Assembly: GCF_001690595.1 (NCBI RefSeq)
Contig: NZ_LZHH01000116.1
Location: 1-64,000 of the forward strand
Length of the DNA: 64,000 bases
Direction of reading: 5' to 3'
Origin: Gilliamella sp. Choc5-1
GTDB lineage: Bacteria; Pseudomonadota; Gammaproteobacteria; Enterobacterales; Orbaceae
The position numbers and the translations under genes were made by a program. The notes under the pieces are model-generated. The model ran no database searches. It was not told the DNA's origin and was given only the letters and a program-made list of their open reading frames with translations. The first letter of the stretch is position 1; each line of letters opens with the position of its first letter. Below, in pieces: positions 54,201-62,004 of the stretch.

Positions 54201-54467
54201 ATCTAACTCGGCTAAATCCCCACCGCACACCATGCACATCAAATCCCCCTCATCCATCGGGTGACCATTAACACAATGTGGCAATGAGCTTATTTGCTCG
54301 GTTAACTCCTCGGCTGTAACAATAGACAACGGTCGCCAACCTGATTCACGAATCGGTTCGTTCGACAAATCCCAACCGCAAACTCCTGTCTCAATAGTTC
54401 CTTCGCAAAAAATCTCATAAAGTGATCTTTCTGTTTCACAATGAGGACAAAAACGCATCATTGCCAT
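48195..54467 (-). CDS. Zinc ribbon-pseudokinase-DUF4011-like-SF1 helicase-nuclease fusion
   Basis: 2090 residues. Zinc ribbons: C7/C10/C21/C30 and C65/C78/C81. Residues ~115-360 resemble a Ser/Thr kinase (HCDLRPETLL at 230-239, TRYMAPEV, SDWWSLG), but DFG is GFG and the VAIK lysine is missing, so it is probably a pseudokinase. A DUF4011-like segment (GFPFLIYQEP, APLLLWPIK) lies at ~770-840. The SF1 helicase has GPPGTGKS (973), DEASQ (1636), SGDEKQMPP, HYRS (1729), QGDERD (1861) and LNVAITRARK (1898). The last ~115 residues form a Vsr/MTES_1575-like PD-(D/E)xK nuclease (LDFAI, GIECD). It starts 11 bp after the radical SAM gene. A DNA- or RNA-targeting effector is inferred. Confidence 0.88.
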   Translation of the reverse strand: MAMMRFCPHCETERSLYEIFCEGTIETGVCGWDLSNEPIRESGWRPLSIVTAEELTEQISSLPHCVNGHPMDEGDLMCMVCGGDLAELDVIEQEVISAATQTLESASQAVETTIDNWRILNTLSTTDGTRERYLAERIEDKKRAVLTLYHAGAEPDVAIYDVLKQLPKEHVPEIITAGRWNAQAYVVAEELTGGSLSDLGIVMTDLVSIKHVMAELGQALQAFTEVGLRHCDLRPETLLVRTKDPLDLVITGFGSARLSEFDLEVISPLKTTRYMAPEVIAGGVSVASDWWSLGIILLEQLTQGQCFAGVNDQAFLIQILTNGVTIPDNLPTQLQQLLKGLLAKNHHERWQWPQVQAWLQDQMVAVPEALSSPQHELGSTIQLGERHYSDIKLFALAAADPLYWQEACDHLVRGLVTTWLEKAEFDEQILAKVREVLRQLDLSDDLKLMLVLKILNPDMPLVLKGDIITPSWLLQHPLQGCLFIEGFIPHVLQDLEIWLWRLQERANTVRRRADNLQIRLDEETLKIHLLSTSRAQLTALWEERLAIFPDANNVGILSLIERRAISEEDLIVLLSAQIGQFKSIDNVTQEVLKLSDQHSVVTVDEQELKELMRQPRLALYQMLNERIEGFACIGHEQLDAWTEQYRLEKRMPFHQLLLLLSVPAEQWIKPHKQQYISQIIDFFHKKVSASVLQGPLVRMHLGLYMPRIDIYLLGTERKPAEALLDHLVARNSRQISIDLMAFQQDQYLERRLSNLYRQSSLYKRDTGIDDLYMGFPFLIYQEPTAYRLPRIAPLLLWPIKLHYELGARNHIAFSFDHDREEIRINPALEGILGKSLYQTWKNTLDELLTRSALSTQEIIDALSILGNPLSRKVQALPFKQEIKRGKLYLSCSAVFFNVNFMGQSIGEELNKLKKISPIGTALETALRLKSYQTLADIPEKTPELERYFTVASDPSQENAVLQSRQYPGLLIEGPPGTGKSQTIVNMIADAIGRNKTILLVCQKKAALEVVYKRLVAEGLNNRAIMINDVNADRNIVIISIREQLDRLFKSPVDTHWEAKREQIANQITQLEHQLDSYHQALHHVDEQTGLTYRELIAELISLNKQPSTFVAPQLRTVLSALNKVQLAELEDECALLIRYWLPANYEHTALSELRAFSHEPATLSDFNHFFTDFMEAEHNRTVVLNINQARFDLNDPTPYQHWIETDGQMFLAISDSVRIQLNKWSSLFKVDAAKQQSSSEGYTLITELKLLEEQLAVISDASWCDLSPKLCLLEQQQLDKLTKQASRMMTPTSWYSFLSITRYSAKKNLTHFLMQQGEISDGTRFPMLFHALILEQQYRPIRNKLQCIFKQLQLPIPDNTIGIKMAGLINETIVTLEEVMQLFNKIMIAPRTEEVEAALLNSKPAFEQLLADYTTAFNRYFARKEALEKLARIEHYLSPSLYQSCKTAIENNVSTEPKLLDIKQALPSLADYQYFRKRAEQLSATSLQLLAKLRSYQEPLKQIAVTDLEKVFRQLVNGEAYQAWKERIELAYPILLINDEETQKRIKLLAAADLEMRALNSVLLEQNIPIKELGSLRQWEDITRLTGVRARRLREFIEQGEKLGLMKLRSIWLMNPDVASRLLPLKAGLFDTVIYDEASQMPIQYAIPTLYRGKVLVVSGDEKQMPPSNFFANQIEIEEADLNLSYDELSDEEQEELQTGQWNCREIMDCPDLLQLARSVLPSTSLQIHYRSAYRELIAYSNAAFYNNQLNVPVRHPKSTIKQVQPIEFLQVNGVYHNQTNLTEAEQVVEKVAEIWQLPKEQRPSLGVVTFNKKQADLIEDLFNKKVRENEIFRTLYLEETQRVEAGENMSFFIKNVENVQGDERDIIIFSTTFGRNKEGVFRRNFGVLGQLGGERRLNVAITRARKKVILLCSMPIEDISDMLASQHQPISPRDYLQCYLAYARALSAGDFVTAQSLLKGIIATTETQATKLIESRQDALLNDVEMFIRSLGVSYTKNSGTGVFALDFAIEDPKTQLYIVGIECDAPTHPLLANARARDIWRTAVLKRSIPHIIRITSHEWYEQNEQIKAKLRQLINETLATGETHERS

Positions 54468-54478
54468 AATTGTTTTCC

Positions 54479-55123
54479 TTAATCTCGGGGTTTATCGATT
54501 GTTAATACTATACGGTGGCCTTGTTGTGCTAACATATCTTGTAATAGCTGCATGTCATTTCTTTTAGGAATGCCTGCCAACCAAACCGTTCCATCTTCAT
54601 CAAACATTACATCCAGTGCTTTTTCTTGTTCGTTCACGGTGGTTTGATAAGATCTAAACCGTTTTTCTCCTAAAGGTGTGAAAAAGTGTAGCCGTTGATT
54701 ATCACTACCTCTAAGTTGTAACGTTTGCGCTGTTTGGTATTGAAAGGGATCGGTTATCAATGCATCTATATAAGGTTTAATCGTAATTAAATGTTCGGTT
54801 ATTTGCTCTAATGAATAACCGGTATACACTAAAATATCAATGGCCGTTTTTTGTTTAAGCTGTTGTAGTAAGGTAGATAAGGAATTCACTTGATCAAAAG
54901 GCTCGCCACCTGAAATAGTAATGCCATCAGCTTGTGCTAACCAAGGTGTTAGTTTATCGACTAATTCATCAACATCAACAAACTCTTTGGCAGTGCCCCA
55001 TGTGTCAGCTGAAATACAACCTTTACACCTTAAACGACATCCTTGAAACCATATACCTATTCTATTACCTGGTCCTAGTGTCGTCACCGGAAAATGGATA
55101 CGAGATAAACCTAATTTTACCAT
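54479..55123 (-). CDS. Radical SAM protein, NrdG-like, of the accessory operon
   Basis: This 214-residue small radical SAM protein has the cluster motif C29-x3-C33-x2-C36 in FQGCRLRCKGC. The SAM-binding motif ISGGEP (70-75) and GPGNRIGIWFQG resemble NrdG-type activating enzymes. No glycyl-radical partner such as NrdD is adjacent. It begins one base after the AAA+ gene ends. It is about 60 residues longer than NrdG, with a C-terminal strand-rich tail containing MFDEDGTVWLAGIPK. The substrate may be another protein of the operon, a nucleotide or a peptide; none can be chosen from the sequence. Confidence 0.87.
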   Translation of the reverse strand: MVKLGLSRIHFPVTTLGPGNRIGIWFQGCRLRCKGCISADTWGTAKEFVDVDELVDKLTPWLAQADGITISGGEPFDQVNSLSTLLQQLKQKTAIDILVYTGYSLEQITEHLITIKPYIDALITDPFQYQTAQTLQLRGSDNQRLHFFTPLGEKRFRSYQTTVNEQEKALDVMFDEDGTVWLAGIPKRNDMQLLQDMLAQQGHRIVLTIDKPRD

Positions 55124-55124
55124 T

Positions 55125-56939
55125 CTACAACTCCAATGTTATTGCATTAGCTTGCACTGAGGTAATAGTTACATGCTGCCCAGCTTGAGGATTTAAAGCA
55201 AACAACTCACGTTCCAGTGGATTTAAAAGATGTGCTTCTAATTGATTACGAATACCTCGCCCACCATTAGAAAGATCAGTTAAAGCTAACATTTTTAGGC
55301 TATGCATGGCATTAGGGCTAAAGGTTAATGTCAGTCCTGTTTGCTTAAAATCATTTAAAATATTAGCCACCATTTGTTGAAAAATCTGTTCAGCAATTTC
55401 TGGGCGGATAAAATCAAATACCACAATATTTTCCCCGATCCTGTTCAAAATTTCAGGACGATTTAGTACTAACTTGAAATAATGATCTATCTCATTTTTT
55501 ACTCTTAGTTGTACCACATCAAAAGAATCATCGGCACTAACATTCACCTCTCGTTTTCCGGTTTCTGTCATTTTATAAATGCCTAAGTTAGATGTAAAAA
55601 TAATCAGCGCTTCAGAAAAATAAACTCTATCTCCTCTTCCTGAAGTCAACTCACCATCATCTAAAATCTGCAAAAATTTATCCAAAATACGGGGATGCGC
55701 TTTCTCAATTTCATCAAATAACACAACACTAAAAGGTTTTTCTCGAATTGCATTAGTCAGCTCGCCGCCTACGTCATACCCCACATAACCAGGAGGTGCA
55801 CCAATTAAACGTTGATCTGAATGCTCTGAGCTAAACTCAGACATGTCGAATCGGATATATGCACTCTCATCATTAAATAATAGACTGGTGATAGTTTTTG
55901 CTAACTCTGTTTTACCAACCCCTGTAGGCCCAGCTAAAAACACTACTCCTCGAGGTCGATTCCCCTTACGGTTAACACCGATTCCCGTAATTGCACGCTT
56001 AACAATATCTAACATATGCGTCACAGCATGCATTTGCCCTTTTACGCGCTGCGAAATAAAGTTTTCTGCCTGCTGTATTTTTTCTCTATCTATTTTTTGC
56101 CAAGGATCCTCTGTCACCCCCACCTTATAACGTCGTACAGCATCAGCAATTACGTTAACACCTATATTTTCTACTCGTGCCAATGTAGCAATTGCGTTCA
56201 TATCCAATAACAGCATACCTTCTGTACTATTTACGAATGTTTTTTCGGCTTGAGTTAAAATCTCATCTGGTAATTGTTGGGCATGAGCAATTCCCTTAAT
56301 TAATGCACCTGCCAAAGCTCGGCGAGCAATATGATCTGGTTTAGCGACAGAAATAGATCTTACTTTAGGATTATTCACCAAGAACCAATCAGGTAAATCC
56401 CCCTCCTTTTCCACGACCCATAGCACTGTATTAAAAAAAGGTTGGCGATTTTCCCCTGCAGGACGTACTTTTGCCTGATGAGACAAAATCAATGCTCGTG
56501 TAAATAATTGATGTTCAGCTGGCGTTAAATTATCGGTGCGCACACTTAATTGAGAAGCAAAATCCACCAATAAAGCAATGGGATCTCCAACAAAATTAAC
56601 AAACCGTTCTAATACAGAACTCAATAAATCAACACCACCTGCGGCTTTGCCATTTTCTGGTGTTAAACCTAACTTTTGTAATAATTGCTCGGTATTATTG
56701 GCAGGAAAGTCGGCTGTTTGTAAACATCGAAAGCCCGACAAGGGATCCCATATCACAACATGCTCATAACCGACTTGTTTTAAGCAACGGTAAACGGTTA
56801 ATTCAAAAGATTGTGGTATAATAACAGAAGGGACTATCTCGCAAGCTTGTAAATCTCGGATATTACCGGATAAGACAAATTGACTTTTAAGTGGTAAAAA
56901 ACGTAACAAATCTCGTACCCATCGAGGATTTTCAAACAT
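55125..56939 (-). CDS. AAA+ ATPase with ClpB-D2-like module
   Basis: 604 residues. Residues ~300-604 form a Clp/Hsp100 D2-type module: Walker A GPTGVGKT (337-344), pore loop GYVG (384-387), Walker B VVLFDE (405-410), sensor 1 TSN (449-451), Arg-finger region PEILNRIG (496-502), sensor 2 GGRGIRN (559-565). The first ~270 residues look like a degenerate AAA module: LLVDFASQL and VLWVVEKEGDLPDWFL fit Walker B and sensor positions, but there is no P-loop. No Clp N-domain or middle coil is seen. It is the first gene of the operon, with AAGGGAG before the ATG. A hexameric remodelling role is likely; it is not a housekeeping ClpB. Confidence 0.88.
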   Translation of the reverse strand: MFENPRWVRDLLRFLPLKSQFVLSGNIRDLQACEIVPSVIIPQSFELTVYRCLKQVGYEHVVIWDPLSGFRCLQTADFPANNTEQLLQKLGLTPENGKAAGGVDLLSSVLERFVNFVGDPIALLVDFASQLSVRTDNLTPAEHQLFTRALILSHQAKVRPAGENRQPFFNTVLWVVEKEGDLPDWFLVNNPKVRSISVAKPDHIARRALAGALIKGIAHAQQLPDEILTQAEKTFVNSTEGMLLLDMNAIATLARVENIGVNVIADAVRRYKVGVTEDPWQKIDREKIQQAENFISQRVKGQMHAVTHMLDIVKRAITGIGVNRKGNRPRGVVFLAGPTGVGKTELAKTITSLLFNDESAYIRFDMSEFSSEHSDQRLIGAPPGYVGYDVGGELTNAIREKPFSVVLFDEIEKAHPRILDKFLQILDDGELTSGRGDRVYFSEALIIFTSNLGIYKMTETGKREVNVSADDSFDVVQLRVKNEIDHYFKLVLNRPEILNRIGENIVVFDFIRPEIAEQIFQQMVANILNDFKQTGLTLTFSPNAMHSLKMLALTDLSNGGRGIRNQLEAHLLNPLERELFALNPQAGQHVTITSVQANAITLEL

Positions 56940-57049
56940 GCTTGACTCCCTTAAAAATAAAACTTATTAACTCATAATTATAAGGCACATTGGTATAAAA
57001 TGATTTATTGGCGTATTTTTCTTTTAGCTGATTGTTCCTGACCAAAATA

Positions 57050-57185
57050 CTAGACAGTGCCTATATCTATCATTTTACTGTTTTGGTAATATTGTTGTTC
57101 ACATTGTTGTAGCAATACCCAACCATTAGCCCAATAACAACCGATACGATTATAATAGATTTTAATATGTTGAATATAAAAAACA
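57050..57185 (-). pseudogene. Remnant of an IS3-type transposase C-terminus
   Basis: On the minus strand one open stretch reads HIKIYYNRIGCYWANGW, then QQYYQNSKMIDIGTV, then stop. This resembles the IS3-family C-terminus (YIE-YYNR-R-H-x-GYLSP-FEQ). It has no start and no catalytic core. It lies in the 530-bp gap between the accessory operon and mutS. The rest of that gap is AT-rich with no other gene visible. Confidence 0.5.
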
Positions 57186-57471
57186 CATAAAAAGTATATA
57201 ATTTAGAATAATGTGCTCGTAATGAGTTCAATTCTTTAATTAAATGCAAGCGTATCCATTTTATATTAAGCCCAAATAACCTCTGTAATAAACCAATAAT
57301 CAGTTATAATAAAATTATTATATAGATGATTACATTATACAACTTACATTTATCATAATTTATGATTAAACTAAAAATAAGAACCAGTGCAAATTTATGC
57401 ATTTTAATGGTTCTTTGTTAGACTAATGAATTTACTTATTACGTTGAGAGATAAAAAAAAGAAAAACCACC

Positions 57472-60030
57472 ATGACTAATAAAGACAATTTAGCCAACCA
57501 CACCCCAATGATGCAACAGTATTTAAAACTTAAAGCTGAAAACCCTGATATTTTATTATTTTATCGTATGGGTGATTTTTATGAGATGTTTTATGATGAT
57601 GCCAAGCGTGCCTCGCAACTTTTAGATATTTCGCTCACAAAGCGTGGTTCGTCAAATGGAGAGCCCATTCCAATGGCTGGCGTACCCTATCATGCGGTTG
57701 AAAGTTATTTAGCAAAGTTAATCTCACTAGGTGAATCAGTTGCTATTTGTGAACAGATTGGCGATCCAGCTACTAGTAAAGGACCAGTAGAACGAAAAAT
57801 TGTCCGTATTGTAACTCCTGGTACAGTAAGTGATGAGCTATTATTAGAAGATCGCAAAGACAATTTACTGGCATCAATTTGGCAATATAAAAATTATTAC
57901 GGCTATGCCACACTCGATATCAGTTCAGGACGATTTTATATTTTTGAATGTGACAATTTCGAGAAAATGCAAGCCGAATTACAACGAACAAGTCCTGTCG
58001 AATTACTATATCCAGAAGAATTTCAATCCATGCCATTAATTGAAAATAACTCTGGATTGCGCCGTCGCCCGCAATGGGACTTTGATCTTGAAACAGCAAA
58101 ACAACAGCTTAATCTACAATTTGACACTAATGATTTAATTGGATTTGGTGTGGAAGACTGTCATTATGCACTTTGTGCAGCTGGCTGTTTGTTACAATAT
58201 GTTAAAGATACCCAGCGAACAGCTCTACCTCATATACGTTCAATTGTCAAACAGTCGGCTTATGATTTTGTCGTGTTAGATGCCGCAACACGTCGTAATC
58301 TAGAAATCACCGAAAACCTATCTGGTGGAACTCAAAATACTGTAGCTGAAATACTTGATAAAACTCAAACACCAATGGGTAGCCGTATGCTTAAACGTTG
58401 GTTGCATTCACCAATTCGTAATTTGACTATATTACAAAATCGACAACAAGCTATTGGCGAATTACAAAATTATATTGATGAAGTTAATCCATTATTAAAA
58501 CAAATTGGTGATTTGGAACGTATTTTAGCAAGACTTGCATTACATACGGCTCGACCTCGTGATTTTGCTCGTTTACGTGATGCTTATAATTTATTACCAC
58601 AATTACAAACACTATTAAGTGGTCTTACTTCACCTGCGTTAATTAATTTGCGTAAAAAAATAAATCAATTTGACCGTATAGCCGAAATATTAAATCAGGC
58701 TATTGTTGAAACACCGCCAGTAATTATTCGTGATGGTGGGGTTATTGCTAATGGATATAATGCAGAACTAGACGAACTACGAAGTTTAGCCGATGGTGCA
58801 ACCAATTATTTAGAACAGTTAGAAATCCGAGAACGTGAAACACTTGGCATTGACACATTAAAAGTTGGATTTAATGCTGTGCATGGCTACTATATCCAAA
58901 TCAGCCGTGGGCAAAGCCATTTGGCACCAATTCATTATACTCGTCGTCAAACACTGAAAAATGTTGAGCGATATATCATCCCCGAACTTAAAGAGTACGA
59001 AGATAAAGTGCTAACATCCAAAGGACGAGCATTAGCACTCGAAAAGCAACTTTACGAACAGCTATTTGATCTATTAATTCCAGATCTAGCCACTATGCAA
59101 ATCAGTGCTGAGGCCATTGCCGAACTTGATGTGCTTACCAACCTAGCGGAACGATCATTAACACTTAACTATCAAAAACCAACACTATCAACCGACTCAG
59201 GAATAGAAATTAAAGATGGTCGACATGTGGTGATTGAACAAGTGCTACAAACCCCGTTTATTGCAAACTCGCTCTCATTATTACCAAGCAGACGTATGTT
59301 AATTATTACAGGTCCAAACATGGGCGGTAAAAGTACTTATATGCGTCAAACTGCTTTAATTGTTTTACTATCTTATATTGGTAGCTTTGTCCCTGCATCA
59401 AAAGCAGTCATTGGACCTGTTGATCGCATTTTTACACGTATTGGTGCTTCTGATGATTTGGCATCTGGACGCTCCACTTTTATGGTCGAAATGACCGAAA
59501 CGGCTAACATTATGCACAATGCAACTCAACAAAGTTTAGTATTAATGGATGAAATTGGTCGAGGAACTTCAACATATGATGGGCTTTCATTAGCTTGGGC
59601 TTGTGCTGAAAATTTAGCAAATGAAATCAAATCAATGACGCTTTTTGCCACTCATTACTTTGAATTAACCCAATTACCCGAACATATGCAAGGTGTTTAT
59701 AATATCCACTTTGATGCCATTGAACACGATAATACCGTTGCTTTTATCCACGAAGTATCTGAAGGCGCAGCGAGTAAAAGTTTTGGTATTGCTGTTGCTG
59801 GACTTGCCGGTGTGCCTAAGACAGTATTAAAGCGAGCTAAACAAAAATTGAAAGAGCTCGAGATTATTTCAAAACAAACGGCTAACAGTGGCGTTGCTCA
59901 ATCTCAACTTTCTTTTATCAACGAACCTGAACCTTCGGAAGTTGAAGAAGCGTTAAAACAGATTGATCCTGATGCTTTAACACCAAAACAAGCATTAGAA
60001 ATTTTATATCAATTAAAAAAGTTGGTGTGA
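57472..60030 (+). CDS. mutS: DNA mismatch repair protein MutS
   Basis: MutS recognises mismatches and small loops and recruits MutL. The 852 residues (E. coli 853) include the mismatch-contacting F-x-E in [11 protein letters not shown] (near residue 36). The connector, lever and clamp domains follow, then the ATPase with Walker [14 protein letters not shown] and Walker [18 protein letters not shown]-terminal dimer/tetramer helix region ends the protein. It appears intact, so the poly-A indels elsewhere are not explained by a visible mutS defect. Confidence 0.98.
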   Translation: MTNKDNLANHTPMMQQYLKLKAENPDILLFYRMGDFYEMFYDDAKRASQLLDISLTKRGSSNGEPIPMAGVPYHAVESYLAKLISLGESVAICEQIGDPATSKGPVERKIVRIVTPGTVSDELLLEDRKDNLLASIWQYKNYYGYATLDISSGRFYIFECDNFEKMQAELQRTSPVELLYPEEFQSMPLIENNSGLRRRPQWDFDLETAKQQLNLQFDTNDLIGFGVEDCHYALCAAGCLLQYVKDTQRTALPHIRSIVKQSAYDFVVLDAATRRNLEITENLSGGTQNTVAEILDKTQTPMGSRMLKRWLHSPIRNLTILQNRQQAIGELQNYIDEVNPLLKQIGDLERILARLALHTARPRDFARLRDAYNLLPQLQTLLSGLTSPALINLRKKINQFDRIAEILNQAIVETPPVIIRDGGVIANGYNAELDELRSLADGATNYLEQLEIRERETLGIDTLKVGFNAVHGYYIQISRGQSHLAPIHYTRRQTLKNVERYIIPELKEYEDKVLTSKGRALALEKQLYEQLFDLLIPDLATMQISAEAIAELDVLTNLAERSLTLNYQKPTLSTDSGIEIKDGRHVVIEQVLQTPFIANSLSLLPSRRMLIITGPNMGGKSTYMRQTALIVLLSYIGSFVPASKAVIGPVDRIFTRIGASDDLASGRSTFMVEMTETANIMHNATQQSLVLMDEIGRGTSTYDGLSLAWACAENLANEIKSMTLFATHYFELTQLPEHMQGVYNIHFDAIEHDNTVAFIHEVSEGAASKSFGIAVAGLAGVPKTVLKRAKQKLKELEIISKQTANSGVAQSQLSFINEPEPSEVEEALKQIDPDALTPKQALEILYQLKKLV

Positions 60031-60070
60031 TCAAATAGCTACTAATTGTTCTATTATGATGTTATGCTGA

Positions 60071-60106
60071 AAAAACCGCTAGATGTGATTTCGAGCGGTT
60101 GGTTTT
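60071..60106. terminator. Bidirectional terminator between mutS and dld
   Basis: AACCGCT pairs with AGCGGTT, flanked by A6 and TTTT, between convergent genes. Confidence 0.75.
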
Positions 60107-60128
60107 AAGTATCTAGAATTTAAAAAAA

Positions 60129-61826
60129 TTAAGCCCAATTTTTCTTCTTAGATGTTTTACCGATGCCCGGATTAAGGCTGTTTGTAGGATCAAGCTCTTG
60201 ATAGAATTTTTTCAAATCCTCATTGGCATGATACAAATGCCCCACATTGTGCTCGGCTGGATATTGCGCACCACGCTGATCAAGCAATGCTAAAATCTCT
60301 TCTTTAACTTTATCGCAATCCACCCCTTTTTTAGCTATATAATCTTGATGAAATACATAACAGAAAAAATGCCCATAATACATTTTATAAATAAATTTCT
60401 GATCAATATTATCTGGTAGCGTCTCAAACCAATCGGTATCATTGCGTCGTAATGCAATATCTAATGCAACAATGTTTTCCACTGTTTTACTATGTACATT
60501 GCGATATGCCGTTGCAGCCCCCGCAGCCGCAAAACGGTGTAACATTGCGGCTTCGGCTTCTTTTTCGTTACATAAAAAATAATTACCATTTTTATTTTGA
60601 AAATAGTCTTTTAAAAAAGACTCAGCTTCTGCAATCCCATCATCTGCCATTTTTAAAATAAGGTGATGTTCATAACGATCACGATAATCACGCATTGATT
60701 TTGGTAAATGATTTGGCAAAAATTTGCAAGCAAAGATAGAAAACCGATCCGAAAAATTCTTTGGAAAAAATGGAATTTTAGCGGTAACACGATCAACAAA
60801 GTTCTTAAACACAAACATGCGTGGCATCATATCTGTACCTAACTTTTTAATGGCTAAAAAGGTCGGTTTCCCATAAACTGCAGCAATATCAAAAGCCACG
60901 CGATGTATATATTCGCCCGACACAGGCAAGGTTTTAAATTGGCTTAAAATGTGGCGACGAATACCATTTAATTCATTAATATCATTTGTACCAATATAAA
61001 ATACGGCTGATTTTTTCTCTAACGGAAATGTATCAAGGCGCACAGCAAATACCATTAATCTACCAGCACTACCTGATGCTTCATAATGACGAGCAGGATC
61101 AGCATTAAATCTAGCAGGAGTATCGGCATCTACTTCACGAACATGCTCACAATAATGGTGATCATGGCCTAAACCAGCATCATGTTTAATATCCTTATCA
61201 GTATAAGTATGATTTTGAAGATTCTGTAAAATTGTTTCTGGTTCATCACCCAATTCTATACCTAAATGATTAACTAAACGCAATTGCCCTTGCGCATCTA
61301 ATTGAGCAAACACCGCCATTTGAGTATACGCAGGTCCACGCTGAATCAGTGCTCCACCCGAATTATTACATACACCCCCCATCACAGAAGCGCCAATGCA
61401 AGATGAACCTATAACCGAATGCGGACCTCGATGATATTTTTTTAATTCCTTTTCTAGACGAAAAAGTGTGCTACCTGGCAAGCAGACAACTTGTTCACCA
61501 TTTTCTATCACTTTAATACTATCTAAGCGACGAGTACTAACAATAACAACAGGACGATCATAGCCATTACCATCAGGCGTTGAACCACCAGTTAATCCAG
61601 TATTTGCGGATTGTGTGATAACAATCACATCCGCTTCAACACACGCCTTTAACACCTGCCACTGTTCAACTAACGTTCCCGGCAAAACAACGGCCAATGC
61701 ATCACCTTCGCCAAAGCGAATACCTTGACGATAAGGTAATGTGCGTGCTGGATTGGTTAGAGTATATTTATGTCCAACAATACCTTGTAGCTGCTCAATG
61801 AGCTTAGCTGTTTGATTACTTTTCAT
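60129..61826 (-). CDS. dld: Quinone-dependent D-lactate dehydrogenase
   Basis: Dld is a peripheral membrane FAD enzyme that oxidises D-lactate to pyruvate and feeds electrons to quinone. The 565 residues (E. coli 571) have the PCMH-type FAD domain (TQSANTGLTGGSTPDGNGYD, GSSCIGASVMGGVCNNSGGAL). The Dld-specific membrane-binding and C-terminal regions include HNVGHLYHA. D-lactate use fits a fermentative gut lifestyle. Monocistronic. Confidence 0.97.
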   Translation of the reverse strand: MKSNQTAKLIEQLQGIVGHKYTLTNPARTLPYRQGIRFGEGDALAVVLPGTLVEQWQVLKACVEADVIVITQSANTGLTGGSTPDGNGYDRPVVIVSTRRLDSIKVIENGEQVVCLPGSTLFRLEKELKKYHRGPHSVIGSSCIGASVMGGVCNNSGGALIQRGPAYTQMAVFAQLDAQGQLRLVNHLGIELGDEPETILQNLQNHTYTDKDIKHDAGLGHDHHYCEHVREVDADTPARFNADPARHYEASGSAGRLMVFAVRLDTFPLEKKSAVFYIGTNDINELNGIRRHILSQFKTLPVSGEYIHRVAFDIAAVYGKPTFLAIKKLGTDMMPRMFVFKNFVDRVTAKIPFFPKNFSDRFSIFACKFLPNHLPKSMRDYRDRYEHHLILKMADDGIAEAESFLKDYFQNKNGNYFLCNEKEAEAAMLHRFAAAGAATAYRNVHSKTVENIVALDIALRRNDTDWFETLPDNIDQKFIYKMYYGHFFCYVFHQDYIAKKGVDCDKVKEEILALLDQRGAQYPAEHNVGHLYHANEDLKKFYQELDPTNSLNPGIGKTSKKKNWA

Positions 61827-61958
61827 ATTGGTATTTCCTATGCTTATTGAAAATTGAGATGGGTTAATAGCGGCGATTAAATAATCACCATCTTAACCAA
61901 AAGCGAAACAATAAGCTATCGGAATTTTTATTGCAGATGAACAAAACACACTTAAACG

Positions 61959-61980
61959 ACCTTTTACAACAAAAAGGTCT
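61959..61980 (-). terminator. Hairpin downstream of rlmF
   Basis: GACCTTTT pairs with AAAAGGTC around a short loop in the gap between the rlmF end and dld. T-tract support on the minus strand is weak. Confidence 0.45.
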
Positions 61981-62004
61981 ATAAAGGTAATTTATTTATA
62001 ATGT

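Noticed and set aside
54479-55123. Anaerobic ribonucleotide reductase activase (nrdG)
   Set aside because: No nrdD is adjacent, the protein is about 60 residues longer than NrdG and the genes on both sides belong to a different system.
55125-56939. Housekeeping ClpB or ClpA
   Set aside because: It is too short (604 residues), lacks the N-domain and middle coil, has no P-loop in its first half and sits in an accessory operon.
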